Origin: Isoetes taiwanensis
Taxonomy: Eukaryota > Streptophyta > Lycopodiopsida > Isoetales > Isoetaceae
NCBI GenBank assembly: GCA_021234155.1
Contig: JAJEKV010000062.1
Coordinates: forward strand, 1,840,602-1,904,601
Length of the DNA stretch: 64,000 nt
Direction of reading: 5' to 3'
This document shows positions 10,419 through 21,548 of this stretch, in pieces. The position numbers and the translations under genes were made by a program. How positions within the stretch are numbered: the stretch's first letter is position 1; each line of letters begins with the position of its first letter. Under the pieces are notes generated by a model. The model saw nothing but the letters and a program-made list of their open reading frames with translations, had not been told where the DNA came from and ran no database searches.

Positions 10419-13400
10419 ACTTGGAGAGTTTTAACAAACAACTATTAATATAGAATGGAATGGAATAATATTTTATCTTGAGAGCTAATAGTGCCAATAT
10501 AGAATGGAATAGTACTTTTATCTGATCACTAATTCAGGTTTCAAAATCAGTGAGTGCAAGAAGCAACTTGTAAGAAACGTTCTCTCTATTATAGACGTGT
10601 TTAAGATAATGTGCTCCACACATTTCAAAGGAATCAACTGTCATAGTATTAAGGGCAACATGACATGCAACAGCTGATATATACTCGAATTCCATAAGGC
10701 TCGAAGTTGGCATCCATTTTCAGAATTGCTTGCTATTTATGGATGGGTTTGAAGATGCTTTTTTTAATTTGTCTGAAGATGCGATCAATGAGTGCAACCT
10801 CTATTACAGACCCTGAATAATAGAATTCAACGATGATTGATGGCAACTAACATAATGAAGCCTCTGTTGAAAGTAGCATTTGAGTATTTTGAGCAAGAAG
10901 GATTCAGACCTCTGCAATAATGTTGAACAAACTTTAAAATGGATATGAGCCTTCGCTCCACTGCAAAGGCTCTCAAAAAGGCTCTCCTGCAAACAAAATT
11001 ATAGCTTAGTCTAATTGAGGATGCTAGATGTCACAAATAAAGAGCAAAACGCAAGTAAAAAACACTTCATGCACACTTAGATGATCCACATCATAAAGGT
11101 AACATAGTCAACCCTAGCTTTTCTACGCCAAGCTCCATTGGAATTAAGGACATGAAAGAAGCTAATAAAGCCCCTCAGTCAGAATCATGAGCTAATTTTT
11201 GAACCATGACAAAAGAAGCCAACCAAGAGCTCCCCAGATTCCATGAATGCAGAATTAGGCTTTCAAAGTTTTGCAGGTGACGAACGAATAGGAGACAACA
11301 CAAATCCATGCATGAGTTTCCCCATATCAAGAAGCTTTTACAGCCTAATGCAGAGGCTGCCTAAACATATATAGCTCTATCATATCTCACTGTCTCTCAA
11401 TTTCTCCACAATATCCTGCAAAATAAACCATAGCATCTTATGAAGGTCTTGAGCTTAATATATCTATCACCAAGCATATGAGATTTAGACACAGGCTTAA
11501 CAATGTTGAACAACACTTGTCATGATAAATATTGTAAAGCCTCGTCACCATATACATCAATACATAGATATACAACATTTGTCATCATGATAAATAAGTT
11601 TTTAAAGCTTCATCACCATATACATTAATACGTAGATATACATCAACGAAATACTCCAATACATGGTTTATGCATACTTTCATTCCGTTCCATTATTTTT
11701 AGAGTTATAGAAGAATTAACTTACGAAGGCAGGAACCAAGGTAAGATCATTTGTCAGCAAAACATATCGCATACTCTCTACCAACTGCAAATATGTTTCT
11801 CATATATTTAACTCTCTCTACAACTTGTTAGTGAATAGATCTCTTGACAACTTGTGTGCTTCTACTTTTAGGCTAGAAAGGTGTCGTATACTCATTAGTC
11901 TGCTACAAAGAATACATGTATGCTATCTTATGAGCCCTTACAATGCTTTCTCAAATGTCCATTCGGAATGTAAATTAAATCATAACAATGAAAAGCAAAG
12001 CACCATACAAATCGTGCAGTTATATCCAAATGGGACAATGTGAATAGAAAAGGTTCTTGATTAATACCTAAGAACTTGGAAATCGACTTTTGATTACAGT
12101 GATTCAATCTTAAATGTTATCATAATTTCACAGTGGCATGAGATAGGCAATTACAGTCACCTCAATTCAACTCCCTAACTCTATAATGAAACTGACATTC
12201 TAATAGACGTTTATTAAATCCACTAAATGTTAATGGCATTCACCATGCCAATGCATAGCAGGAGGTCTTTTAGATTGGGTTCAAAAGGCTCCAACGTATT
12301 CTCCAAACAGTGATTCCAAGGGGCAATAAGATACTTTTGTTCAAGAAACTCTTTTGATCTATTTTATGTTGATATGCAGATGTGAAAGCCTTGAAATGAA
12401 GAACGAACTAACTTTATAGAGAGAGATAATTACCTGGTTCTTGGATTGCATATCAGATCATTGTAAAGTATCAACAACTTCAAAAGCATTGCTTCATAAA
12501 CCTTGCAGATATGTCAAAGCACTTGCAGATTCCCTTCTTGTGGTAGGCAATGCCTGTGTTTACATAATAAAGCACCAGTATTTATGAGATGAATATGGAA
12601 CACTGGGTTAACTGGATTAAAACAATCGTTTGAGACTAACTGTAAGAAAACTTGATCTACACGAAATACCCACAACAAAAAATGGAACAATCCGTTAACC
12701 AGCTGCAGAAAATAAAATGACAGCAAATCTGACCACGAACAGAAACACAGACAATAAATACAAATCTGGAGTTCCAAAGAACCTGAAGGCTGGAAGTGAA
12801 CCGAAAAATTAGGACCAATATTTTAAATGATGAATAGTGCCGAGGAAGTTGGAAATGCCAGTTATGAAGCTGGAATAGCATGGGCTGCAGAGCATATACC
12901 TTTTGGGCAATGTAGAGAAAATACACTATGATTACATACTCTAACAAATATTGTACTTACAAAGTTGTCGACACAGATCATTGCAGCCACGTACAACAGT
13001 CTTGCAAAAAGGGACATTGATCCAGCTCTTGCACGTGCGCGAATATGGGCTCTAGCATTCTCACAATAAATGGTGATGTCAAATTGACATGGAGCCCTCC
13101 GTAATGGATGAAGTAATGAGCTGCCGAGAATTCAGGCCCAAATTCGGACCTTATCAACAGCTCAAGTACTCACAGTAGCAAAGAGGATAAGGAGGGGAAG
13201 ATTATACATAACAAATAGACATCCCTTGAATCAAAGAGGCTCCGACGAAAAGATCTGCCCTGGATCTTATTGGTCTCTTGATTGGCATGGCTTCATCTTT
13301 TGATGCACGGCATGCTAGCTACAAAAGTATGTTATTTATTGACGTAAACAAATCCATTAGATGGTTATAGACTTCATTACCGATTGCAACCATAAGACCT

Positions 13401-14880
13401 CATGATTGACGGCTCTCATACTCTAATGATACCAAGGATTGATATCAGGGATTGAAAAGAACAGCAAGGTATATGTCTATCCTGTAATTGATGTTAAGCC
13501 CGCATAAGAAAAGGATCTTAAACCTGTAGCTCCAAATGGCAAACTCCAGTTGCTGCTTCTCAAACCAGGATATGAAGCCTTCTTACAAAAATAGTATGCA
13601 TACCTCGAGAAACAAATTAGATGATCGGGGAAGCTACAACATAAATGGACAAAGACCAGCATAACCCAACCATCTATAATCAGAAGCTACTGAGTGCTGC
13701 ACTTGGTTTACAGCTGCATACGGCTTTGAGAATGTCTCAAGACAGGGAGCAAAAATAGCTAGCCAGAAAAAATAACATCCTTTAATAGCCAGCACAACAA
13801 CTCAACCTTAGAATGATAAACAGAATTAGAAGCTGGATCTCATAAATAAACCTTGCTAATAAGAAACAATAATTACCAAGTTCCTTGTGTCCAAGTCCTA
13901 GACATTATTGCAAGCTTGCAAATAGAGTACAGGAGGAAAAAATCCACTCACCAGATCTAGTTGTTACTAATCCCGGTCTGGAATCTCTAAGCAAGAACAA
14001 CAGTATGCCTTTCTATATATCTACTCTCATGCATTGTACCCTTTATTAGTCCAACTAATAAATCAGTTAGAAACAACCTCCTAAGTTCAAAGTTTGGCAC
14101 TACGTCATTGGTGCGTTGGTGGAGCAGGGAACTTTGAGCGAACAGATTCAATAGGCCATAACAATATCCAACTGAAAAAACAGCCAACAGAATTTGAGGG
14201 CACTCAAACAGACAATATCCAATTGGAAAAGCAGCTAACGAAAATGAGGAAATTTTCAAACCTGTTTTCAAGTCAGATGCAATACCAAAAGGTTAAAACA
14301 CCCTAATACACTACGAACTGCACCATTACAACAATAGTGAGGAGCAACTACTGTCGAGTTTCATAAGAAAAAAAATGCTCATTTGAGCCCTTACATGCCA
14401 TACCATCACGTATAAATTTCAAATGTTTTCTTACTTGTGTGTAATCAGCGAATTCATGCCCAATTGCTTTGAAGAGTTCCTATCTAGTTGCGCAGTGAAA
14501 AACCTGTGTGTAACCTGCAATATAGACAAAACTGAATCTCAAGCTCTGTTACATGTGCCAAAGCAAAAACCCTACTGCGTTTAAACCGTGTTAGTATTTG
14601 GTGATAGAACCTGATATAACACTTTAGTAAAAACCTTCACTGAGTTGGTCTAAAAACCTTGATTTTGGCAGAAACTGGCCCTGTAAAAGAACCGAGGCTT
14701 GTTAGTTTGCAGTTCATGTTATCACAATTTTGCCATTCTGATACAAACCAAGGCACACGACCCAGCTCAAGCTTGTTTGAGCGCCAAAAATCGTGAGCGG
14801 AGCATGGAGGAAGGATGATAACTCGTATGCAGCATTGAAGCACCTCATCCAGTTCAAAAACTGGCCATCAATGATGCCGG
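10419..14880. other. Helitron interior without recognisable genes
   Basis: Frequent TGCAG and GGTAA-type sites on the minus strand suggest captured intron-bearing DNA, but open stretches are short and show no domain I can name. Nothing here looks like Rep or a 5'-3' helicase. Confidence 0.45.
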
Positions 14881-14912
14881 CTCGCGTCCCGCAAGGGAAC
14901 TGCACGCGGGAA

Positions 14913-14948
14913 GGGAACGCCGCATGCGGCGTAACATGCGGCGTTCCC
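14913..14948 (-). other. Long hairpin near the Helitron 5' end
   Basis: Perfect 14-bp inverted repeat GGGAACGCCGCATG (14913-14926) and CATGCGGCGTTCCC (14935-14948) with an 8-nt loop, only about 40 bp from the Helitron 5' terminus. GC-rich compared with its surroundings. May help define the 5' end or be part of captured DNA. Confidence 0.7.
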
Positions 14949-17900
14949 AGCACGGAACCCAACACGCTACCAAAATAAAAAAGAAGATGAATTTATGAAA
15001 AATAAGAATTTCAGGCCTCTGGGAGCTCAGGAAAATAACGTTTGGAGGAATCTTATCAGCAGCCATAACCTGATGCTGGCAAGAACTAAGCCTAACTCCT
15101 ATAGTTGGACTGACAAGAGAAGTGATCCTACACTCTGCCTTCATGACAGGTTCTATCTCTCTGAAAACCTTTGGAATTGTAGTAACAGGGTTAGTAATCT
15201 GGAAGGATATACCCTATCCGACCACTATCCTCAGCAGATGATTATCTCTGACAAGAATACCAATAATAGAAAAAGAAATACTTATTTTAAGCTGAACTCT
15301 AATCTCTTGGATCAGGAAGATTTTTTGGTCAGGTTGCAACAGGTTATCTCCAGATTCCCGAAACCCACAGGACGTTCAGGGTGGATGTTTTGGTGGATTA
15401 CTGTATCTAAAGCCATTAAGAACTGGCTTAAGGAGTGGGGCAAAGAGATACACAGGCAAAAAATGGCAGCTCTCCAAAACTTGAGGGATTCCCTTCCTCA
15501 AGCTCATGAATCAATTAAGGATAACATTAGAGCTGAGATTGAGAGGGAGGAAATCAGAATAGCTCAGGGGAGACTTAAGGCTAAGATTAGAGAAATCAAA
15601 GAGGATGAAAGGGGCAGCTCAAAGTTTTTCTTTGCCAAGACAAAGGGTAGAATCAAGAGAAATCACATCTTTGACGTTAAGGTCGGGGATGAAACTATTA
15701 TAGATGAGGAACAGATCAAAAAAGCTGCCTCAGAGCATTTCACGAACATCATGGAAACCAATCATGACAGCCATTTCAACAGGATGGATGATTTCATAAA
15801 TATTCAGCCCAAGGTTATGGCTGAAGTAATGATACCCTGAACAGGCCTTTTACCAATGCTGAGATTCTTCTCACTGCCCGGGAGATGGACAAAGGCAAGA
15901 TCCCTGGGCCAGATGGCCTACCAGTGGAATTCTTCCTGAAATCTTGGCCTATTTTGGGAGATTGTATTACGAGCTTGGCCAACGAATTCAGGGACAAGAA
16001 ATGTTTGAATGCCAGGATCAATACCAGCCTTATCACGCTCATTCCCAAGGTGGACATGCTAGCATCCTTTTCGGATTATAGACCGATCTCCCTTTCCAAT
16101 GTGATCTACAAGCTGATCTCGGGTACCATAGCTCGGAGACTCAAACCAGTGTTGGACAGAATAATTAGCTCCTCCCAAGCTGCTTATCTTAAAGACAGGT
16201 TTATACTGGACAACGTTGTTACTGCCATTTTGGGACTCAATTGGGCAAAGGACTCCAAACAGGATATTGCCTTAATCAAACTTGACATCACCAAAGCCTT
16301 CGATACTGTAAGTTGGAATTTTCTTTTTAAATGTTGCAGTGCTTTGGGATTCAATGAGGTAATCCTTATCTTTAGAGCTATTCTTTCTAATTCAAGGTCT
16401 TCATTCATAATTAATGGGGAATGCAGCCCCTTTTTCCCTCTAAAGAGAGGCGTGAAACAAGGGTGCCCTTTAGCTCCCTTTCTCTTTCTTATTATCATGG
16501 AAGCTCTTCACTGCAAATTGGAAGAGGCCAAAAATTCTAACCTGATCCGGGGGCTTAACCTTCCTACTAATGAAGAAGGAATGGATCAAATTTTGAATGG
16601 GCATTTTGCAGATGACACGTTCATTTTGGTCTCTATGGATAATCAATCGATCATCAACACTCAAGCCATTCTGGAGGTATTTGGTATTGTATCTGGATGC
16701 AAAATTAATCCCATTAAATCGAAGGTTATGTCCAGAGATCAGGTAAGAGGAGAACAAACGGCTGATCTCCTAGGCTGTAAGTATATTCTCCCAACCAATT
16801 CATCTAAGATTCTTGGTATCCCTTATGCTCTTAAAGGAAGTCCCTCTGATGTATGGACAGAGATCATCGAGAAATTCCAAAAAAAGGTAGGCAATCTTAA
16901 CTCTAAGTATATCTCCAAGCAGGGCAGGGCGATCATTGCTAACTCTGTTATTTCTTCATCTCATGTCTACCAGTCTTCTGTCATTCTTGCACCTAAGAAG
17001 GTCTCTAATAAGTTGCAGAGTATCATTGGCAGATTCATTTCTTGTGGCCAAAACAGAAGATGTTGGGTCCCGGTAGCCATGACGGAGTGCTGCAAAAAAA
17101 AAGATAGATGGCGGTCTGGAGGTTATTAATATCGAGAAACAGGGCCTAGCTCTTGCAGCCAAGTATTTTTTTAAAGCTGCTCACAATCTGATTAAGCACC
17201 CAATTTCCATCATCATCAGACATTACCTTATGAAATGTTGGTCCTTTGTTTGGAGACAGCTAAGGGTAATTCTTCCCCACTCAATTTACTTCCCCTTCAC
17301 AGCCCCTAGATCTACTCCTGCCCTCATTAAGAAGTGGATCAAAGCCTGGAATTTGGTTAGGGGGGTGTTTGAATGAAAGGAAGGTCTATCTGTGGACCAG
17401 TCCATTTTTTGGAATCTAGCTATTCTTACCAATAACCCTTCTCTTTGTTTAGCTTGTCACTTCCCAGATCAGGCTAAGCTATGGTGTTCCAAAGGAGTTA
17501 TTCTGATCAGGGATATGTACAATGAGGATGGGATCATCCCCTTTACGGACTCGGCTCTAGCTACAGAAGGAGAAGCATGCGAGAATCTCTACAATAACAT
17601 ATGCACCACCTTGCTTCAAGGAATATGGTCCAATAGTGAAGACAACTGGAACTACCATGGAAAGACAATGTTATCAGTTAAAATGGCATACAGATTTCTC
17701 ACAAGGGATCTAACTATGTCTATCCATGATAAATGGCAAATTGGTGCAGACAGGTGTGCGAGAAATCTCAAATTCATGTGGTCAAGCCCAATCTATCCCA
17801 AAATTAAGTCCTTTATGTGGCAATTATGGCATAAGGCCCTGGCGACAAACAGCAAGAGATACAGAATGCAAATGGCTGATTCAGACGTTTGTCCGAGGTG

Positions 17901-18690
17901 TCTGGGGCAAAAAGAGGATGAAGACCACCTTTTCAGGGAGTGTTTGTGGTCAGAGTGGGTGCTGGAATTAGCATCCAATATCCTCGGCTATAGTATCACC
18001 TCCATTAACTCTCTGGAATTCTTTTTACCTGACAATCCGAATGATTGGAGAGTCTATATTTTGCTATGGAGGATTTAGAAAGGGCGTAATTCGCTCATCT
18101 TCAATCAGGAAATTATTCACCCAGAGGCGGTCATCAAGCAGATCATATATGACATTAACTGGATTTATGATGCCACTTAATTTATACTTACAACTCTCTG
18201 TTCGATTTCAGGAATTATCTATGTATTGGTGCGAAAGATCAAATGGAGAAGGACCGACCCTTTTACCTGGCTTAAGGTCTTTGGACCTCCAAATCTGTTC
18301 GGGCATGAAGAACCATGCTCATGCAATTGCTGCTGTGACCAGAACTATGACGTCAGAAGAATTCTATTGTGTGAAGCCAAGGATAATACAGGAAGATTCA
18401 ACATGGCCAAGGCAGGATCCTGTCTCTGCACATTTTGTGCTCTTACCATTATGGTTAGGGGGAGGGGTCGGAAAGTTACTAATTTCCACCTCAGATCCCC
18501 ATTCTAGTACGCTAAACCATGCTCTCTATGATAGATCCAGTCTCTCTCAGGGGAAACTCAAATTTCAGGACTTAACTGTTTTTATCCTTAAAACCTTATT
18601 CTCTTATACATGATATGGGTTATACTTCCCTGTAAAAAGTAAACTTTTGTAACTTTTATACATATAAATATACATATCGGCCTTCAATAA

Positions 18691-18709
18691 AAAAAAATAG
18701 TCATGAAAA
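18691..18709 (+). repeat. LINE target-site duplication, 3' copy
   Basis: Identical 19-bp partner of 6694-6712, directly following the LINE A-tail. A-rich sequence makes the exact inner edge uncertain by 1-2 bases. Confidence 0.9.
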
Positions 18710-19033
18710 TACTAGAATAAGTAAATAAACAATATAACTTATAAAAAACAATGAAATACAGGAAAGAAACAATAAGAAAGATATCCGGACAATAAGAAAT
18801 TGTTTTGCAAGTTTGGCATTAAAGTTTTACACGGCCCGTATTTAAGGGTTAGATCATATGTCTACAGGTGGTTTCCAAATTCAGAAATATAACATTTGAA
18901 TATCAATGTCATACAGTTCGCTACAAACCCATGGAAGCAGGGGCATAAGCAAGAAAATTGAGATGACAATTAGGAGGCAGTGGTGAAGAGGCCATAGAAG
19001 TAGGAAACTGAGAGCAAGATTGCATGTGGACGA
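18710..19033. other. Unassigned stretch
   Basis: AT-rich sequence after the LINE with no feature I can support. Confidence 0.4.
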
Positions 19034-19390
19034 TGGTAACCATGGAGGCCGAAATGTATGATCCCAATTACGGGACTGAATTACAAAGAAAACCATCTGA
19101 TACCATACACCACTAGAAAGCTTACTGCAAGATTTTCCAAAAGCACCAAAAATCGCTCAAAACGGACACCCGAAATGGGAGATATCTGAGATTGAAGCAA
19201 CGCCAAAACTGACGGTAACCATGGAGGCCGAAATAGATGATCCCAATTCCGGGACTGAAGTAGAGATAAAATTACGTGATACCATACACCTTTGAAAAAT
19301 TTACTGTAAGGGCTTTCCAATGCATCAAAAATCGCTCGAAACGGACACCTGACGAGGGAGATATCTGAGATTGAAGCGGCGCTAAAACCT
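19034..19390 (+). repeat. Tandem duplication with a 179-bp period
   Basis: GGTAACCATGGAGGCCGAAA begins at 19035 and again at 19214. Both copies also share GATACCATACACC, AAAAATCGCTC, ACGGACACC and GGGAGATATCTGAGATTGAA in the same order. Differences are scattered, so the duplication is not fresh. Noncoding. Confidence 0.85.
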
Positions 19391-19870
19391 TAGCCCTAGT
19401 GAGATGTGCCATCATCAAATTAGCCAAGCCTTTATCTAATATTCACATAGAATCACACAATCTCTTTTCTTTTTTAGCCTTTATATAATATTCACATACA
19501 ACCACACAATCTTTCTTTTCTTTTCTTTTTTGAAAATTAATGGCCAAGAAAAGGTGCACTCTAGAAATACTATTTAGTATAGTCAAACAAATACATCAAT
19601 TAAATCATAGCAAAACCATATTGAAAAGCGTACAAAAACACAAAGGAAACCCTCTGTTTTGTGCTATATATTCGCACCAAATACCCTATGATAGATTGGA
19701 GTATCCCTAGATGCATTGTTTCAACATGATACTTTGCCTCGCATAGGCAAGTATATGTTTAAACTCTTAGAGAGTGTCGAATCTGGTTGATATATTTTGA
19801 GTCTACAAATATTGCTTGATTTGTATTCGGCATGTTTGTTCCATAGCTCAAAGGCTTCTGTGGACGTTAA

Positions 19871-19910
19871 TAAAATAATAATAATATTATTGTTGTTGTT
19901 GTTGTTGTTA
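19871..19910 (+). repeat. Microsatellite, AAT then TTG repeats
   Basis: Adjacent AAT/ATT and GTT trinucleotide runs. Confidence 0.9.
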
Positions 19911-19979
19911 GTCCACTTGAAAATTTTAATGAGTATTATGAAGCAACCCACTTTAAGAGATAAGTTTTGCATTACGTAG

Positions 19980-20073
19980 AAGGAAAAAAAAAAGTAAAAA
20001 GTGAAAAGGGAGAAGGGAGAAGGGAAAGGAGAAGGACAGTAGAAGGGATAGGGATAGGGATAGGGATAGGGAA
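19980..20073 (+). repeat. Polypurine tract with GGGATA repeats
   Basis: A run of A and G only, ending in several GGGATA units. The unit differs from the plant telomere repeat TTTAGGG. Confidence 0.85.
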
Positions 20074-20190
20074 AGATAGATAGTATTTTTATGTCATGCC
20101 ACATTGGCAGCATCCATGAAGACATATGACGGACCCCAGAGACTTCAACACAAGATCTCTTAATTGCTAATCCAATGGACTAGCCACAAA
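20074..20190 (-). repeat. tRNA-derived SINE, copy 1
   Basis: On the minus strand a tRNA-like head begins with GGCTAGTCCATTGGATTAGC (A-box region, 20185-20166). It is followed by an eroded B box, GTGTTGAAGTCTC, at about 20151-20139. The 3' part ends TAAAAATACTATCTATCT at 20074 and shares GGATGCTGCC, TGGCATGACA and this tail with the copy at 32058-32278. Confidence 0.65.
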
Positions 20191-20298
20191 AAGGAAAAGG
20201 AAAAGGAAAAGGAAAAGGAAAAGGAAAAGGAAAAGAGGGGGAAAACGAAAAAAAAAAAAAAAAAAAAAAAAACAAAAAACAAAAAAAAAAAAAAACCC
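20187..20298 (+). repeat. AAAAGG microsatellite and poly(A) tracts
   Basis: About eight AAAAGG units followed by long A runs with single C interruptions. It lies right next to the SINE head. Confidence 0.9.
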
Positions 20299-21548
20299 CA
20301 AGAACTGCTGGTCCCTTCGACATCGAGATTTATAGAATAGAAGCTTCGCATTTGTTGTACTAAAACCAACCTTTTGCTCTTACTTTAATTCATATTCCAT
20401 TCTATTATAAGCCACTCAAAAAACAAGTCCTTTGATATGTCTAAAAAGTAACTCCATATCAAATCATAACCCTTAAAACCATTGCCAAATGACTAATCTA
20501 ATCTAATCTAATTCTTAAAAACAATCCAAAAAGGTAAAAATTATTGATTCTCTTTTATGAAAATGCTCTGCCAATAGTCACTTATGAAGGATTAGTTTTA
20601 GCTTTTGAAATGAACAGCATAGAAGGACCATGGGACTACAGTAGCAACAACAACAATAATGGCTAAGCGCTAAGCCCTGCCATCTTCTTGCTTTTTATAC
20701 ATAAACTTGGTAGATAATAGATCACATATTTCAATCTCTTATGAAGTGCAATTGCATCTTCTTTATATTTAAAATGTCTAGTATGTCCATGCTATCATAT
20801 TCATTTTGAACATACTCAAACTTGCTGTTGACCACTTGAAAGAACTTGCAAGATGGAGAGTAGCAATTGAGGGAAGCATGCAATTGGTGAAAGATATTGT
20901 TGGTGATGCAACTGATATTTTTGTAAATAAACTGGAGGAACCTGCAAGAGAAGAAACAACACAAGATCAGACCCACATTGAAGATACTGACCCTGCAAGT
21001 GATGGTAGAACAGATCTTTGATACCTAACTTTGAGATGTAAATTAAGAACTTCATGTAACTTAAGATGTAACTTAAGATATACCAGTTGTTTCTTTGTGA
21101 AGACTGGATATGAGTACATAGCTGTACACTTTTGTAATAGAGCGGATATCAATGTAAATTCAAGGTTTCAGGCATTTACCTACACTTGTGCAGATTCTTG
21201 AGTTGTCTTCATTTGTAAACTTGCAATTTGCTTTCCATGTGCCAACTGAAGAGACTAAAACAGATAGTGCAAATATACACTTACCAGAAGTTCATCAAGT
21301 CTATAATAGTTAACTGAAAACAGAAAGCATGTAAGCAGACAAAGCATAAGTATCAAAAGAAGACCTAGCAGCTTTTCTTTTAAAGCTGTGAGGACAAGGA
21401 ACATTTGTGCAGCAAAGAATTTGTTAGATTTCATTGATAACGAATTATAAAGAGTATAAGAAAGAATATGACAGGAAAGAGCCAGTGTACATCTAAAAAC
21501 TCAACTTCTGCTTCTTCGAAGCAAAAGCAGAAAAAACGGGCAACAGTA
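20299..21548. other. Mostly unassigned stretch
   Basis: A 71-codon plus-strand open frame at 20806-21021 has an acidic C-terminus and a good ATG, but no recognised motif and no similarity I can name. It could be part of a gene fragment. Nothing else is supportable. Confidence 0.3.

Larger units (their letters stand above)
9732..14987 (-). mobile_element. Non-autonomous Helitron inserted in LINE ORF2
   Basis: On the minus strand the element starts TCTTC at 14987 and ends CTAG at 9732. An 8-bp-stem hairpin (GCCCGGC, loop GAT, GCCGGGC, plus one outer pair) sits about 8 nt inside the CTAG end. Flanking host bases are A and T, the Helitron A/T insertion rule. Deleting 9732-14987 joins codon AA+T (Asn) and continues the LINE endonuclease frame exactly. 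No Rep/helicase open frame is present in its 5256 bp, so it needs a partner in trans. Splice-like sites occur on the minus strand at 11-14 kb, but I could not assemble an open frame from them. Confidence 0.88.
9268..18180 (+). pseudogene. LINE ORF2: endonuclease, reverse transcriptase, zf-RVT (interrupted by Helitron)
   Basis: Coding parts are 9268-9731 and 14988-18180. The APE endonuclease starts with IIWNLQRINN, holds DILFIQDHKI and GGDLNI, and after the Helitron ends with the SDHYP motif at about 15220. RT follows from 15885 with KIPGPDGLPVEFF, DYRPISLSNVIYKLI, KAFDTVSWNF, GVKQGCPLAPFLF and catalytic FADD at 16609-16620. The C-terminal zinc motif is CPRCLGQKEDEDHLFREC at about 17890-17945. 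Lesions: one-base frameshift at about 15825, one-base excess in a 9-A run at 17094-17102, TGA at 17374 and TAG at 18076, the last two in Trp-like positions. No RNase H domain was seen. Confidence 0.9.
6713..18690 (+). mobile_element. Nearly full-length L1-type LINE with nested Helitron
   Basis: Identical 19-bp direct repeats, aaaaaaatagtcatgaaaa, flank the unit at 6694-6712 and 18691-18709. The 3' end is a short AATAAA-plus-A tail. Between them lie a 5' leader, ORF1 with a DUF4283-like domain, and ORF2 with APE-type endonuclease, reverse transcriptase (FADD) and zf-RVT. The span is 11,978 bp including a 5256-bp Helitron, so the LINE itself is about 6.7 kb, a usual length for a full plant L1. 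ORFs are broken by a few nonsense and frameshift changes, so it is recently dead rather than ancient. Confidence 0.92.

Noticed and set aside
9863-14965. Short open frames in the Helitron as coding genes
   Set aside because: All are short, unmatched and inconsistent with each other; none resembles Rep, helicase or a known domain.
20030-20073. GGGATA repeats as an interstitial telomere
   Set aside because: Plant telomere units are TTTAGGG; these lie in a general polypurine microsatellite.
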